The translations under genes were made by a program, and so were the position numbers. The notes below the pieces were generated by a model. It was not told the origin of the DNA and ran no database searches. It worked only from the letters and a program-made list of their open reading frames with translations. Below are positions 48,301-56,906 of a stretch of DNA of 64,000 nt, in pieces; within the stretch, counting starts at the first letter, position 1; each line of letters begins with the position of its first letter. The stretch is from Bremerella sp. P1 (lineage in GTDB: Bacteria > Planctomycetota > Planctomycetia > Pirellulales > Pirellulaceae), in the NCBI RefSeq assembly GCF_028748185.1, contig NZ_CP118164.1, positions 3,993,814 through 4,057,813 on the forward strand. Reading direction: 5' to 3'.

Positions 48301-48949
48301 TCCGAAACATGGCGCACGTGAATACGAAATCTTGTCCGCGATGCTTTACGTGGCAGTAGTTAAAGACGCCATTGAGGCCATAGAGATATCCATCAGGCCC
48401 CCAGGTCAAAGAATTCGGTAGCTCGTGGGTGTCGGTCCGACCGAAGCCAGAAACGACCACTTCGGTCTTGTCCGCTTTCAAGTCACCGTCGGTATCTTGC
48501 ATGAAGAGAATGTCAGGGGCGTTGGCGACCCACACGCCCCCATGCCCAACAGCAATGCCTGAGGGGATATTCAGTCCTTCAGCGAAGATTGTTACTTTAT
48601 CGATTTTCCCGTCTTGGTCGGAGTCTTCCAGAACCTTGATACGATCGCGGCCTGGACCTGGCTCGGAGCGTGGGTACTCGAAACTCTCCGTGACCCAGAT
48701 CCGTCCCTTCTCGTCGAATGTCATCGCGACCGGATTCACAATGTCTGGTTCTGACGCAACGACTTCCACCGAAAACCCGCTTGGGACAGTCATCTTGGCG
48801 ATAGCTTCCTCGGGCGAAAGTGGCGGGCCTGGGATTCCTTGCTGACGACGAGGAACGAAGTTGTCGTCATTTTCGGCAGCTTGAACCGTGGAGAATGTAG
48901 TCAGAATGAGTCCCACGGACAGGATAATTCGAACGAAAGTGCGACGCAT
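45392..48949 (-). CDS. PVC-type CxxCH cytochrome protein with propeller and HEAT repeats
   Basis: 1,185 residues from ATG at 48949, which starts a signal peptide (FVRIILSVGLILTTFSTVQAAE). The N-terminal ~400 residues form a sugar-dehydrogenase-like beta-propeller (FDEKGRIWVTESFEYP, YVLDWYDRYHCYQD). A HEAT-repeat region follows, then a heme c domain with CGQCH near residue 865 and SLMPEGIEKQLSPKEILDLFAYLT. The C-terminal ~150 residues resemble a discoidin-type beta-sandwich. Such proteins are abundant in planctomycetes and thought to be periplasmic oxidoreductases of sugar degradation. The substrate is unknown. Confidence 0.88.
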   Translation of the reverse strand: MRRTFVRIILSVGLILTTFSTVQAAENDDNFVPRRQQGIPGPPLSPEEAIAKMTVPSGFSVEVVASEPDIVNPVAMTFDEKGRIWVTESFEYPRSEPGPGRDRIKVLEDSDQDGKIDKVTIFAEGLNIPSGIAVGHGGVWVANAPDILFMQDTDGDLKADKTEVVVSGFGRTDTHELPNSLTWGPDGYLYGLNGVFNYCHVKHRGQDFVFTCAMFRIDPRTREFELFCEGTSNPWGIAFDPNGQAFVSACVIDHLWHLTESGYYHRQGGPYPPHTWKIESIVNHKHQMAAYCGIEYFDSDAYPEEYRDCLYMGNIHGGCLNVDVLERDGSTYFAKPRPDFMTANDVWHMPVDQKTGPDGCLYVLDWYDRYHCYQDARARPADVDRLKGRLYRVRYENTPRAKPFDLKQETDDELIARLASPNRFYRELAQRVLSERASQKAIPKLESIVLDETVTQKTRLHALWSLIGARQLSDNFSLKLLAHSNPQLRSWAVRYQGTVASDNAEIAQRIRELAHDESPDVRLQVATLAPQVDYLPTVPTLLEVLHHSQGDKLIPHIVWQNLHPRLEQETPKYLSLMQKAPFAQSEAALSLLPRAAGRILGTQGLSVEHVATLVKLLASQDGQEKQLAACLGRIAAQTQSRELTGERLAQLKSELAESLSEVIASGSKHPGYYDAANLALAWSDPNAINIVPQVFMSTNEPAGRRVAALDAMLSAGHPQAIALVTKYFEAPSKDQDEVGRIIQTLGKSDSDVIAKLLLERLDALSSENRPKAVEVLLQRPAWTLLLLSQIENGSIPKDTMSVNQLQRLVSTSHPEVNQQIASIYGTIKTGRDPSRTFIVAQMRRLVTSRDGDPHRGIEVYNKLCGQCHKLHGKGQEVGPEITVNGRGNLEQLLSNVFDPSLVIGKDYQAVTVLTTEGRVLSGLLVEDSPSRVVLKMQGGKLETIARDDVDDMKTSDTSLMPEGIEKQLSPKEILDLFAYLTLTKPPEDPNAELISGAGTVDPGEIVLPSNAHNLLVDAKISTNVPEFEAGKRGEARDPIFNPKTDKFVRDSQWHEIGVGSGGELGVLSEEQAVTWTATWDKPVSINFLTLSGTYPNQPQPDTAWAVEAKVDGTWQTLERGQGGWYNKGRFVWGWPGAVSVPVEALRVKVFSPDEKTPIRSIHFRGEQGFSWFAGNLLPETSVVRQ

Positions 48950-49096
48950 TGAGGAGCTTTCGGAGGAGGCGAGTGGGGCATGGCGGACGGGAAAGGATCT
49001 CCAACCAATGTAAAATCTCGTGGCCTCGATTCCAATCAAAACGCCTGTCGTCTGTGAAATTGGCCAGGCGTCTTGTGAAATTGCTTAGATTGGGAG

Positions 49097-49924
49097 CTAA
49101 GCCAAGTAAGCGGCCGCGATAAGGACCGCCAGCACGATCCAAATCCCCAGTTGTTGGTCGGAAGGCCCATAAAAGAGAGCGATCCCGAGCCCCAGAAGCG
49201 TGAGTGTTGTTCCCAAGAGGCCCGCGATCCGCCGGAACATTTGCACCGAGAGCTTCTCAGATGCGGCACGTGCTTCTTCTGCTCGAAGGGGGCCCCAGGT
49301 TTCCGACTCCATTCGCTTTTGCTCGTTGGCCATCATGACTTTGGCAGTACGTAATGCCTCGATGGCTTCCTGCTGTTGTTTCTTATCTTCGGTAGTAACG
49401 AACTCTTTGGCCTGAAGTTCATCGACTGTCTGCTGCAAAGGACCAATCTCAGACGCTTCGCGCTGCTCGAATTCCTGTTCAGAGATGCTTCGTTCCGCGG
49501 AAAGGCCATCGATACGAGCTTGATCGATCTGGTCACAACCTCGGGTAAATACGATGCAGAGCAACCCCAGCAGAATACCGGACTTGGCGATCTGCATGAG
49601 TAAGGTGGTGTCGATATCGGAAGGGGCATCCTCCATCGGTGGGGGCTTCATCGGGGTAGGGCTGAGTTGTGCGGAACTCGACGAACTGCCTGAAAAGCTG
49701 GAATCACTCGAACGGCCTGGGCGAGAGCGAAATAGCCCATCGATTGTTTTCGCGGGGACCCAATCGGTATACCCCGTACACCAGACAAGAGTATCTGCTT
49801 TGATCACCCCTTCTTCAGCCAGTTGCCAAAATTTGGTCGCCGAGACCGGGCCGACGTGGGCATCGTCAACGGCGTAATACCACCGCAATTCTGATTGGGT
49901 CGAGCTAGACGAGGACGAAGGCAT
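49097..49924 (-). CDS. GYF_2 (DUF4339) domain membrane protein
   Basis: 275 residues from ATG at 49924; a TTG three codons upstream is in frame. After a Ser-rich start, RWYYAVDDAHVGPVSATKFWQLAEEGVIKADTLVWC and W-xPAKTI form a GYF_2 (DUF4339) domain, usually a peptide-binding module. A Ser/Pro-rich linker, one hydrophobic segment (SGILLGLLCIVFTRG), a ~90-residue charged coiled coil and two C-terminal transmembrane helices (RIAGLLGTTLTLLGLGIALFYG and IWIVLAVLIAAAYLA) complete it. Its function is unknown. Confidence 0.75.
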   Translation of the reverse strand: MPSSSSSSTQSELRWYYAVDDAHVGPVSATKFWQLAEEGVIKADTLVWCTGYTDWVPAKTIDGLFRSRPGRSSDSSFSGSSSSSAQLSPTPMKPPPMEDAPSDIDTTLLMQIAKSGILLGLLCIVFTRGCDQIDQARIDGLSAERSISEQEFEQREASEIGPLQQTVDELQAKEFVTTEDKKQQQEAIEALRTAKVMMANEQKRMESETWGPLRAEEARAASEKLSVQMFRRIAGLLGTTLTLLGLGIALFYGPSDQQLGIWIVLAVLIAAAYLA

Positions 49925-50218
49925 TCGGGCCAATCCATTCCCACGAGAAGAGGTACGACAGGGTGTTCGGGAACTACAGGCTTAACCCTCCGGCGAAAAT
50001 TGTCCAAAGGATATGCGGCACGTTTGTGGCAGCAAACCTGCTGAATCTATGAGGTAGTGAATTTACTCATCAGTTGCAAGGGAATTTTACCCCGTTTAAA
50101 CTTTCCTCAATCGAGGTTCACCTGCAAATTGGATACCTCTATTCTATCTCACGGCGATCGCGCCTTCCATAATCGCCTGCCCGACTAGACTCCCTCCCTT
50201 TAATTTCAAGGAATTGGC

Positions 50219-51505
50219 ATGAAAAGCCGGTACACAACGATCGCTCTGCTGCTGCTTACCTGCACCATCCCTGCGCTGGCGGCCGAGAATGATCAAGATT
50301 GGCCGCAATGGCGTGGCCCCGAGCGTAACGGCAAGTCGCCGGCGACCGGATTGATTTCCAATTGGGAAGAGCAACAACCCAAGCTTCTTTGGATGGGGGA
50401 AGGTCTTGGCGAAGGTTATGCCAGTGTTTCCATTGTTGGAAACGACCTGTACACCACCGGTAATTTCTCGGACGGACAAGCCGTCGTCTGCTTTGACCTC
50501 GGCTCGAAGACAGTTGCCTGGAAGCAAAACCTGACCTCCAAAGTCCCTAAGCACGGTTACACTGGTTCGCGCTGCACGCCGACCGTCGATGGCGAAGACC
50601 TTTATGTCGTCATGTCGGAAGGGACCGTTGCCCGACTGAATCGCAAGTCGGGAGACATCGTCTGGAAGCGAAACTTGCAAGAAGAATATGGGGCAAAGCT
50701 GCCTAGTTGGGGCTTTGCCGAATCGCCGCTGATTGATGGCGACAAATTGATTTGCGGTGCTGGCTCGTCCAAGGCCCTGCTCGTTTGTCTGAATAAGAAG
50801 ACGGGTGATGAAATCTGGGTGACCCCGCGTGGTGAAGCAGACCTGGGTGATAAAGGCAAAGACGAAGCAGGCTACTCGTCGACGCTAGTTTGCAATGCAG
50901 CCGGCAAGAAGCAATACGTAAAGCTGATCGGCCGCGGCTTGATTGGTGTCGACGCCGAAACGGGTGATCTGCTCTGGTCGTACAATCAGGTTGCCAATGG
51001 TACGGCGAACATTCCCGATCCTGTGATCGACGGCGACTATATCTTTGCTTCGACGGGATACCAAACCGGCGCGGGACTGGTTCACTTGAAGAACGTTGGT
51101 GGCAAGATCGAAGCCGAAGAAGTCTACTTCTTGGATGCCAAGACCTTTCAAAACCATCACGGCGGGATGATCAAAATCGGTGACTACATCTACGCCGGTA
51201 CCAAGCACAACAGCGGATTTCCGATTTGTGTTGAAATGAAGACTGGCAAAGTTCAGTGGGGGGGCGACTTCCGACCTGAAGGAAAAGGCTCAGCCGCGAT
51301 CCTTTACGCCGACGGTAACCTGATTTACCGATATCAGTCCGGCATTCTGGCGTTGGTGGAAGCGAATCCAAACGAGTACGTACTAAAGGGAACGCTGAAA
51401 CCTGAATTTCAAGAGAAAGAAAGCTGGTCGCACCCGGTCATCGTGGATGGCAAGCTTTACCTCCGCGAACAAGACAAGTTGATGTGTTACGACCTGCGTC
51501 CGTAA
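50219..51505 (+). CDS. Secreted PQQ-type beta-propeller protein
   Basis: 428 residues with a signal peptide (TIALLLLTCTIPALAAE). The mature start DWPQWRGPERNGKSP is the classical opening of planctomycete PQQ-like propeller proteins. Repeats such as VVCFDLGSKTVAWKQNL, VARLNRKSGDIVWKRNL, LVCLNKKTGDEIWV and LIGVDAETGDLLWSYN are the W-docking blades. In true quinoprotein dehydrogenases these blades hold PQQ and a calcium ion. Absence of the catalytic Asp-Cys features cannot be excluded, so an enzymatic role is uncertain. A terminator follows. Confidence 0.9.
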   Translation: MKSRYTTIALLLLTCTIPALAAENDQDWPQWRGPERNGKSPATGLISNWEEQQPKLLWMGEGLGEGYASVSIVGNDLYTTGNFSDGQAVVCFDLGSKTVAWKQNLTSKVPKHGYTGSRCTPTVDGEDLYVVMSEGTVARLNRKSGDIVWKRNLQEEYGAKLPSWGFAESPLIDGDKLICGAGSSKALLVCLNKKTGDEIWVTPRGEADLGDKGKDEAGYSSTLVCNAAGKKQYVKLIGRGLIGVDAETGDLLWSYNQVANGTANIPDPVIDGDYIFASTGYQTGAGLVHLKNVGGKIEAEEVYFLDAKTFQNHHGGMIKIGDYIYAGTKHNSGFPICVEMKTGKVQWGGDFRPEGKGSAAILYADGNLIYRYQSGILALVEANPNEYVLKGTLKPEFQEKESWSHPVIVDGKLYLREQDKLMCYDLRP

Positions 51506-51530
51506 TTCGTCCGTTCTTGCAATTTGAAAG

Positions 51531-51561
51531 GGCCACCGAAGTAACTCGGTGGCCATTTTTT
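51531..51561 (+). terminator. Rho-independent terminator after the PQQ-like gene
   Basis: GGCCACCGA pairs with TCGGTGGCC around a 6-nt loop and is followed by seven T residues, 26 nt after the stop. Confidence 0.93.
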
Positions 51562-51699
51562 TGTCCCAAAACGACAAACTGCGGTTTCTAAGGGAGTTGA
51601 AAGCCCGCAACAGCTGTGATTAGATTGAAAAGTCCCCCGAAAGAGAGTTTAAATTCTCTTGCGCTATTTTTTATGTTTCTGCCTGGTGAGTTGATCTCA

Positions 51700-54192
51700 A
51701 TGACAAAAAAGCAAGTTTGGACCTTCCTCAGCACATTCGCGCTGCTGCTCAGTTTGGGTACGGTAGCGCTGGCCAAGGAGCCGACAGCCACCGATCCTAA
51801 GCACTTCAAGGTCGCTGATGGATTCAACGTGGAACTACTTTACTCTGTTCCCAAAGATCAGCAGGGATCTTGGGTTAGCATGTGTATTGGCCCTGATGGC
51901 AATCTGATTGTCTGCGATCAGTACGGCAAGCTCTACCATGTGGCCGTGCCCAACGCTGGTACGAAGGGTGAAGTCACGGTAACCCCGATCGATGTGAAGA
52001 TCGGTGGTGCCCAAGGTTTGATTTGGGCTTTCGACAGTCTGTACGTCGTCGTCAATAGTGGCCAGTTCCCGAGCGGACTTCACCGCGTGACCGATAGCGA
52101 TGGAGATGGCAAGCTCGACAAAGTGACCGAGCTTCGCAAGCTTAATGGTGGCGGCGAGCATGGTCCTCACGCGATCATGGTGCACCCTGACGGCAAGCAC
52201 TTGGTGGTCGTTTGTGGTAACCAAACCAATGAGACCGAATTTGCGTCCTCGCGTGTGCCACAGGTCTGGGACGAAGATCTGATCCTGCCACGAATTTACG
52301 GTCGTGGATTCATGCGAGATAAGATGGCTCCTGGTGGATACATCGCCAAGATCGACCCCGAAGGAAAAGAGTGGGAGTTGATGGCCGTTGGTTTCCGTAA
52401 TGAATACGACGCCGCGTTCAATCGCGATGGTGAACTGTTCACCTATGACGCCGACATGGAATGGGACTTGAATACGCCTTGGTATCGACCGACCCGTATT
52501 TGTCACGTGGTCAGCGGTGCCGAATTCGGTTGGCGAAACGGATCAGGAAAATGGCCTGAATACTACCCGGACAGCACTCCAGCCACGATTGATATCGGCC
52601 CAGGTTCTCCCACCGGCGTCGCGTTTGGCTACGGTGCCGACTTCCCCAAGAAGTACGAAGACGCCCTGTACGCTTGCGATTGGAGCTACGGCAAGCTTTA
52701 CGCTGTGCATCTGGAAGAAGATGGTGCGTCCTACAAGGCAACCGCCGAAGAGTTCATTACCGGCCAGCCTCTACCGTTGACAGATATCGTCGTTCGCCCT
52801 GCGGACAAAGCGATGTACTTCACCGTCGGTGGTCGTAAGGTTCAGTCCGGTCTGTACCGGGTTACCTACGTTGGCGACGAGCAGCCCGGTCATGAGGCCC
52901 CTTCGTCTGGCGCAAGCGAAAAGATGAAGCTGCGTCGCGAGCTGGAAAAGCTGCATGTTTCCAAGGATCCTGTCGGTTTGGATCTCGCCGTGGCAAATCT
53001 AGGTAACGACGACCGTTTCATCCGACAGGCAGCCCGCATCGCCCTGGAACATCAGGATCCGACCTCCTGGCAGGAAAAGGCTCTCGCTTTGAGCGACACC
53101 AATGGCGTGATCACCACGGCCATCGCGTTGGCTCGTACCGGCGACGATTCGCTACGTGGACAGATTCTCGATAAGCTTGACGCGATCGATTACGCTTCGG
53201 TAACCAAATCGCAGAAGCTGGATCTCTTGCGGGCCTATGGCCTGGTCCTACTGCGGATGGGAGACGATGCTGCCCTTCGTGACCGTTACCTGAAGAAGCT
53301 CGACCCGCTGCTGCCGGCCAAGTCTCCTGAAGAGAACCGCATGCTGGCCGAAATTCTGGTTCGTCTGCAATCGCCGACCGCGGCACCTAAACTGGTGGCC
53401 CTGTTGGAAGCAACGCCGACTCAGGAGCAGCAGATCGAACTGGCCAAGAGCCTTCGCTTGTTGAAGGCAGGCTGGACCGATCAGTTGCAAGAACGCTACT
53501 TCAGCTGGTTCCATAAAGCGGCGACTTACCGTGGTGGGGCAAGCTTCGATCTGTTTGTGCAGGACATCAAGAAGGAAGCCGTGGAGAACCTTACACCAGA
53601 ACGTAAGAAGGCCTTGGCTGCGATTCTGAACAAGAAGCCGGAATCGACGACGCCTGTGTTCAGCGGCAAGCCTCGCACGCTTGTCAAGAAATGGGGGGTC
53701 GAAGATCTGGCCGCCGTGGTCGAGCCTTCGGCATTGAAGGGGCGCAACTTCGACAAGGGGCGTCAGCTCTTCGGCGAAGCGAGCTGCTTTGCCTGCCATC
53801 GATTTGACGGACAGGGCGGGGCGATCGGTCCCGACTTGACCGGTCTGTCAGGCCGCTTCAGCCCGCGTGACATCCTCGAGTCGACGATCCTGCCAAGCAA
53901 GCAGGTGAGCGATCAATACCAGGCCGTCAAAATCCTCACCGATGACGGTAAAGTCGTGGTTGGTCGAATTGTGAACCTGGCCGGAGACACGTATCGAGTG
54001 AACACGAACATGCTCGATCCAAACGCCCTGACCATGGTTAACACCAACACGATCGAAGAAATCGTTCCTTCGGATAAGTCGATGATGCCAGAAGGGCTGT
54101 TAGACAACTTCACCGAAGAAGAAATCAAGGACCTGATGGCCTATCTTCTTTCGCGAGGTGATCGCAACAACGCGATGTTCGTCGAGAACTAG
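51700..54192 (+). CDS. PVC-type CxxCH cytochrome protein (propeller, HEAT, heme c)
   Basis: 830 residues from ATG at 51700, with GGTGAG upstream and a signal peptide (VWTFLSTFALLLSLGTVALAKE) directly after. The N-terminal ~390 residues form a sugar-dehydrogenase-like propeller (VADGFNVELLYSVPKDQQGSWV). A helical HEAT-like region follows, then CFACHRFDG near residue 700 as the heme c site and SDKSMMPEGLLDNFTEEEIKDLMAYLLS. It is a shorter relative of the minus-strand protein at 45392-48949, lacking the discoidin-like tail. Periplasmic electron transfer linked to sugar oxidation is inferred from the family. Confidence 0.9.
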   Translation: MTKKQVWTFLSTFALLLSLGTVALAKEPTATDPKHFKVADGFNVELLYSVPKDQQGSWVSMCIGPDGNLIVCDQYGKLYHVAVPNAGTKGEVTVTPIDVKIGGAQGLIWAFDSLYVVVNSGQFPSGLHRVTDSDGDGKLDKVTELRKLNGGGEHGPHAIMVHPDGKHLVVVCGNQTNETEFASSRVPQVWDEDLILPRIYGRGFMRDKMAPGGYIAKIDPEGKEWELMAVGFRNEYDAAFNRDGELFTYDADMEWDLNTPWYRPTRICHVVSGAEFGWRNGSGKWPEYYPDSTPATIDIGPGSPTGVAFGYGADFPKKYEDALYACDWSYGKLYAVHLEEDGASYKATAEEFITGQPLPLTDIVVRPADKAMYFTVGGRKVQSGLYRVTYVGDEQPGHEAPSSGASEKMKLRRELEKLHVSKDPVGLDLAVANLGNDDRFIRQAARIALEHQDPTSWQEKALALSDTNGVITTAIALARTGDDSLRGQILDKLDAIDYASVTKSQKLDLLRAYGLVLLRMGDDAALRDRYLKKLDPLLPAKSPEENRMLAEILVRLQSPTAAPKLVALLEATPTQEQQIELAKSLRLLKAGWTDQLQERYFSWFHKAATYRGGASFDLFVQDIKKEAVENLTPERKKALAAILNKKPESTTPVFSGKPRTLVKKWGVEDLAAVVEPSALKGRNFDKGRQLFGEASCFACHRFDGQGGAIGPDLTGLSGRFSPRDILESTILPSKQVSDQYQAVKILTDDGKVVVGRIVNLAGDTYRVNTNMLDPNALTMVNTNTIEEIVPSDKSMMPEGLLDNFTEEEIKDLMAYLLSRGDRNNAMFVEN

Positions 54193-54216
54193 AAGTTTGA
54201 TCAACTACCAAAAAAG

Positions 54217-54249
54217 AAAACCACGATGGTTAACCCATCGTGGTTTTTT
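54217..54249 (+). terminator. Rho-independent terminator after the CxxCH gene
   Basis: AACCACGATGG pairs with CCATCGTGGTT around a short loop and is followed by seven T residues, 27 nt after the stop. Confidence 0.9.
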
Positions 54250-54256
54250 TATTGAG

Positions 54257-54341
54257 TGCCGAAGAGAGGACTTGAACCTCCACGGGGTTAACCCCCACTA
54301 GGACCTGAACCTAGCGCGTCTGCCAATTCCGCCACTTCGGC
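54257..54341 (-). tRNA. tRNA-Leu (anticodon CAG)
   Basis: 85 nt with the long variable arm of class II tRNAs. The acceptor stem GCCGAAG pairs with CTTCGGC, with discriminator A. The anticodon stem CTAGG/CCTAG encloses the loop TTCAGGT (anticodon CAG). The T-arm GGTTCAAGTCC is normal. No CCA is encoded. Confidence 0.94.
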
Positions 54342-54366
54342 CTAAGTTGTCAGCTGGAAACAACTA

Positions 54367-54395
54367 TTTATGCCTCTGGATGCCTCTTTTTTCAA
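54367..54395 (-). promoter_or_regulatory. Probable promoter of tRNA-Leu
   Basis: On the minus strand TTGAAA (54395-54390) is followed after 17 bp by CATAAA (54372-54367), about 25 nt upstream of the tRNA 5' end. Confidence 0.5.
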
Positions 54396-54482
54396 GGACC
54401 CCAGGGGCCAAAAATTGGCCTGCTGCCTCAGATTTGCCTGAAAAACCAATTCAACCGGTCTAGAAAGATCCCATGCGGGTTC

Positions 54483-54923
54483 TTAGACAGCTTTCAAATG
54501 GTTCTGTCGGGCCGAAATATTCGCGACCAGGGCTTTGATCAGAGCCACAATATTCTCTTGGCCGTACAGCTTCGGATCCATGTGAAACAGCGAGTGCTCC
54601 AGAACGTTTTCTAGATCGACACGTCGCAGGTCGCTGCGGTTCAGGTATCGCATGCTCCAATCGGGGAAAATGCGTCCGTCATACTCTCCCAGGTCGACTT
54701 TGTTGACCACATCATGCCGGATGTCTTTTTCGATGACGTCCATCAGGTCTACCACGACCTGCCGCTCTCCTTCGAGATACTGAAAGAACACGCCGTGGTC
54801 GTAGCACAGGTAACCTGTAATTCCCAGAGTAGCGTTCTTCGCGGAAGCATGACTGGCTAATCCTTCCAGATCCAGCTCAGAGCTGTCGACGGTGCTGTAA
54901 CTAGCGTAGGCAATCGCAAACAC
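54483..54923 (-). CDS. BLUF-domain blue-light photoreceptor
   Basis: 146 residues, essentially a stand-alone BLUF domain with a ~50-residue C-terminal extension. The FAD-contacting residues are all in place: Tyr6 (in IAYASYS), Asn30 (NATLGITGYL) and Gln48 (FFQYLEG). BLUF proteins use flavin to sense blue light through a Tyr-Gln hydrogen-bond rearrangement. Stand-alone short BLUF proteins act through a separate partner, often a regulator or second-messenger enzyme, but none is adjacent. The gene is transcribed alone. Confidence 0.9.
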   Translation of the reverse strand: MFAIAYASYSTVDSSELDLEGLASHASAKNATLGITGYLCYDHGVFFQYLEGERQVVVDLMDVIEKDIRHDVVNKVDLGEYDGRIFPDWSMRYLNRSDLRRVDLENVLEHSLFHMDPKLYGQENIVALIKALVANISARQNHLKAV

Positions 54924-55334
54924 GGGAGAATCCCTTTCTTGGTTTCGACGGTTATCTTACCGCCGACTGCGTCCCCTTCTGTCCCCATCTTCATAACGAT
55001 CAATTGGCAATACAAGCAAATTCACCAATCCACATGCGTTAGTGCGTGTGGCACGGCAAGTTGTAGGTCTCTTACTCTTATTTGGATTGAGAATTGTGTC
55101 AGCGTGAGCTACAGGAAGGATGTTCTGGGGGCTCGGGGCGATCTCGCTAGCAAAAAACTCGGTCGGTCTCTCTCTCTGAGAATAGCGGATGACGTATCTT
55201 ATTCTCTGGAATCCCTCCGGGGAAACTAGTTAACATAGAAGTTCGTCGATTCCTTCGACTTCCCTTCGCCAATCCCTCCCTTAACGCATGCATAGCGGTG
55301 TATGTGTTCCTTGTTTTCCCCCTCCGAGCCTCGC
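54924..55334. other. Intergenic region without a recognised gene
   Basis: About 410 nt between the divergent BLUF gene and the secreted-protein gene. I see no RNA gene, repeat or convincing promoter pair. Confidence 0.5.
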
Positions 55335-56906
55335 ATGTTTCGCTCCCGCGCACACTGGGTAATGATCCTCGCTTCGCTGCTTTTGGCCTTAGTCCTTCGT
55401 GCCGTGTTGTCGGCACAGGGCTTACCGACCCAGGCCTCGGACTCGTCTCCTCCGTTTGGAATCCAGATGATCGATGAGGATACGGGACGCGGAGTGCCGT
55501 TGGTTGAACTTCGAACGACTAACGAGATTCGACTGGTCACTGACAACGCAGGCTGGGTCGCCGTTGATGAGCCAGGACTGATGGGGCAGAAGGTTTACTT
55601 TTCGATCGAAGGTCACGGCTACGAATTCCCCGCTGATGGCTTTGGCAACCGCGGTCGCGCCTTGGAGGTGCTTCCGGGTAAAACGGCTCAGTTGAAGATC
55701 AAACGAAAGAACGTCGCTCAGAGACTCTATCGAGTTACCGGACAGGGGCAGTTCCACTACTCAACTCACTTGGGCATGCCGAGCCCTTGGCGGCATCCAA
55801 ATCTGAACGCCCAAGTCATGGGGCAGGACTCGACCCAGGCCGTCGTCTTAGGTGATCGGATTCTCTGGACGTGGGGCGACACGGCTCGGGCATCCTATCC
55901 CCTGGGAAACTTCGCGACGTCTGGCGCCTGGTCCAAACTGCCGAGTAACGGGGGAATGGATCCGTCGATCGGCATTGATCAGAAATACATCGACGACGAC
56001 AGTGGCTTCAGCAAGCCGATGTATAAGAACGATATTGGAGGGGCTGTCGTCTGGATGCACGGTATCTTTACGCTGGAAGACAACGATGGTCAAACAAAGG
56101 CGGTCACGCACTACTCCGTTCGAGAAGGCCTCGGCAAGGAACACCGCAGCGGGATCGCCGTATTCAACGAAGAGACCGAGATCTTCGATCAAGTTAATCA
56201 GTTTCCCGCAGGGACACGACTTTACCCCCAAGGGCAAACGTTCAGGCATAAGGACAACGGTCAGCAGTACATCTATTTCGCAACTCCTTACCCAATTCTA
56301 CGTGTGTCAGCCAAGTGGGATGCCGTGTTCGATCCTACTCAGTACGAGGCCTGGACGTGCTTAGAAGAAGGGGCCAGTTTTGATCGACGCAATCCTCGGC
56401 TTGCTCGAGATTCGCAGGGCCAGCTCGACTACGCCTGGCGAAAGGATACGGACCTTGTCGACGCTCAGCGGCAGCGGCAGCTAGAACAGGCAGGTCATAT
56501 TCAACCAGGAGAAGGTTGGATTCAAACCACCGATATCGACAAAGGCAGGAAGATTACGCTGCATCGCGGTTCGGTACGTTGGAACGAATATCTCGAGTGT
56601 TGGGTGATGATTGCCAATGAGATCTATGGGGAAGAGTCCAATCTAGGGGAAGTCTATTTCCTGGCCTCAAAGACAATCCCCGGCAAATGGGAAAAGGCAA
56701 AGAAGATCGTCACGCACGACAAATACACCTTCTACAATCCGGTGCACCATCACTTTCTGGATCAAGCCGATGGGCAGTTGATTTACTTCGATGGAACCTA
56801 CACCAAGCAGTTCTCCGCGACCAAAGTCGGCACGCCCCGGTACGACTACAACACGATCATGTACCAGTTGGATCTCTCGGACGAGCGGCTGAACTCAATC
56901 AAGTAG
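55335..56906 (+). CDS. Secreted protein, probable beta-propeller, unknown function
   Basis: 523 residues from ATG at 55335 (an in-frame ATG at 55302 adds a leader). A signal anchor (VMILASLLLALVLRAVLSAQG) is followed by a ~100-residue carboxypeptidase-like or Cna-B-like domain (DEDTGRGVPLVELRTTNE, VDEPGLMGQKVYFSI). A large domain follows with repeated W/G-rich strands such as ILWTWGDTARASYPLGNFATSG and WGV-type motifs, resembling a five-bladed propeller. I do not recognise a named family. It is followed by a convergent membrane-protein gene with abutting stops. Confidence 0.7.
   Translation: MFRSRAHWVMILASLLLALVLRAVLSAQGLPTQASDSSPPFGIQMIDEDTGRGVPLVELRTTNEIRLVTDNAGWVAVDEPGLMGQKVYFSIEGHGYEFPADGFGNRGRALEVLPGKTAQLKIKRKNVAQRLYRVTGQGQFHYSTHLGMPSPWRHPNLNAQVMGQDSTQAVVLGDRILWTWGDTARASYPLGNFATSGAWSKLPSNGGMDPSIGIDQKYIDDDSGFSKPMYKNDIGGAVVWMHGIFTLEDNDGQTKAVTHYSVREGLGKEHRSGIAVFNEETEIFDQVNQFPAGTRLYPQGQTFRHKDNGQQYIYFATPYPILRVSAKWDAVFDPTQYEAWTCLEEGASFDRRNPRLARDSQGQLDYAWRKDTDLVDAQRQRQLEQAGHIQPGEGWIQTTDIDKGRKITLHRGSVRWNEYLECWVMIANEIYGEESNLGEVYFLASKTIPGKWEKAKKIVTHDKYTFYNPVHHHFLDQADGQLIYFDGTYTKQFSATKVGTPRYDYNTIMYQLDLSDERLNSIK

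Noticed and set aside
54939-55229. 96-residue open frame in the gap before the secreted-protein gene
   Set aside because: Low-complexity, Cys/Ser-rich translation without a ribosome binding site or family resemblance.
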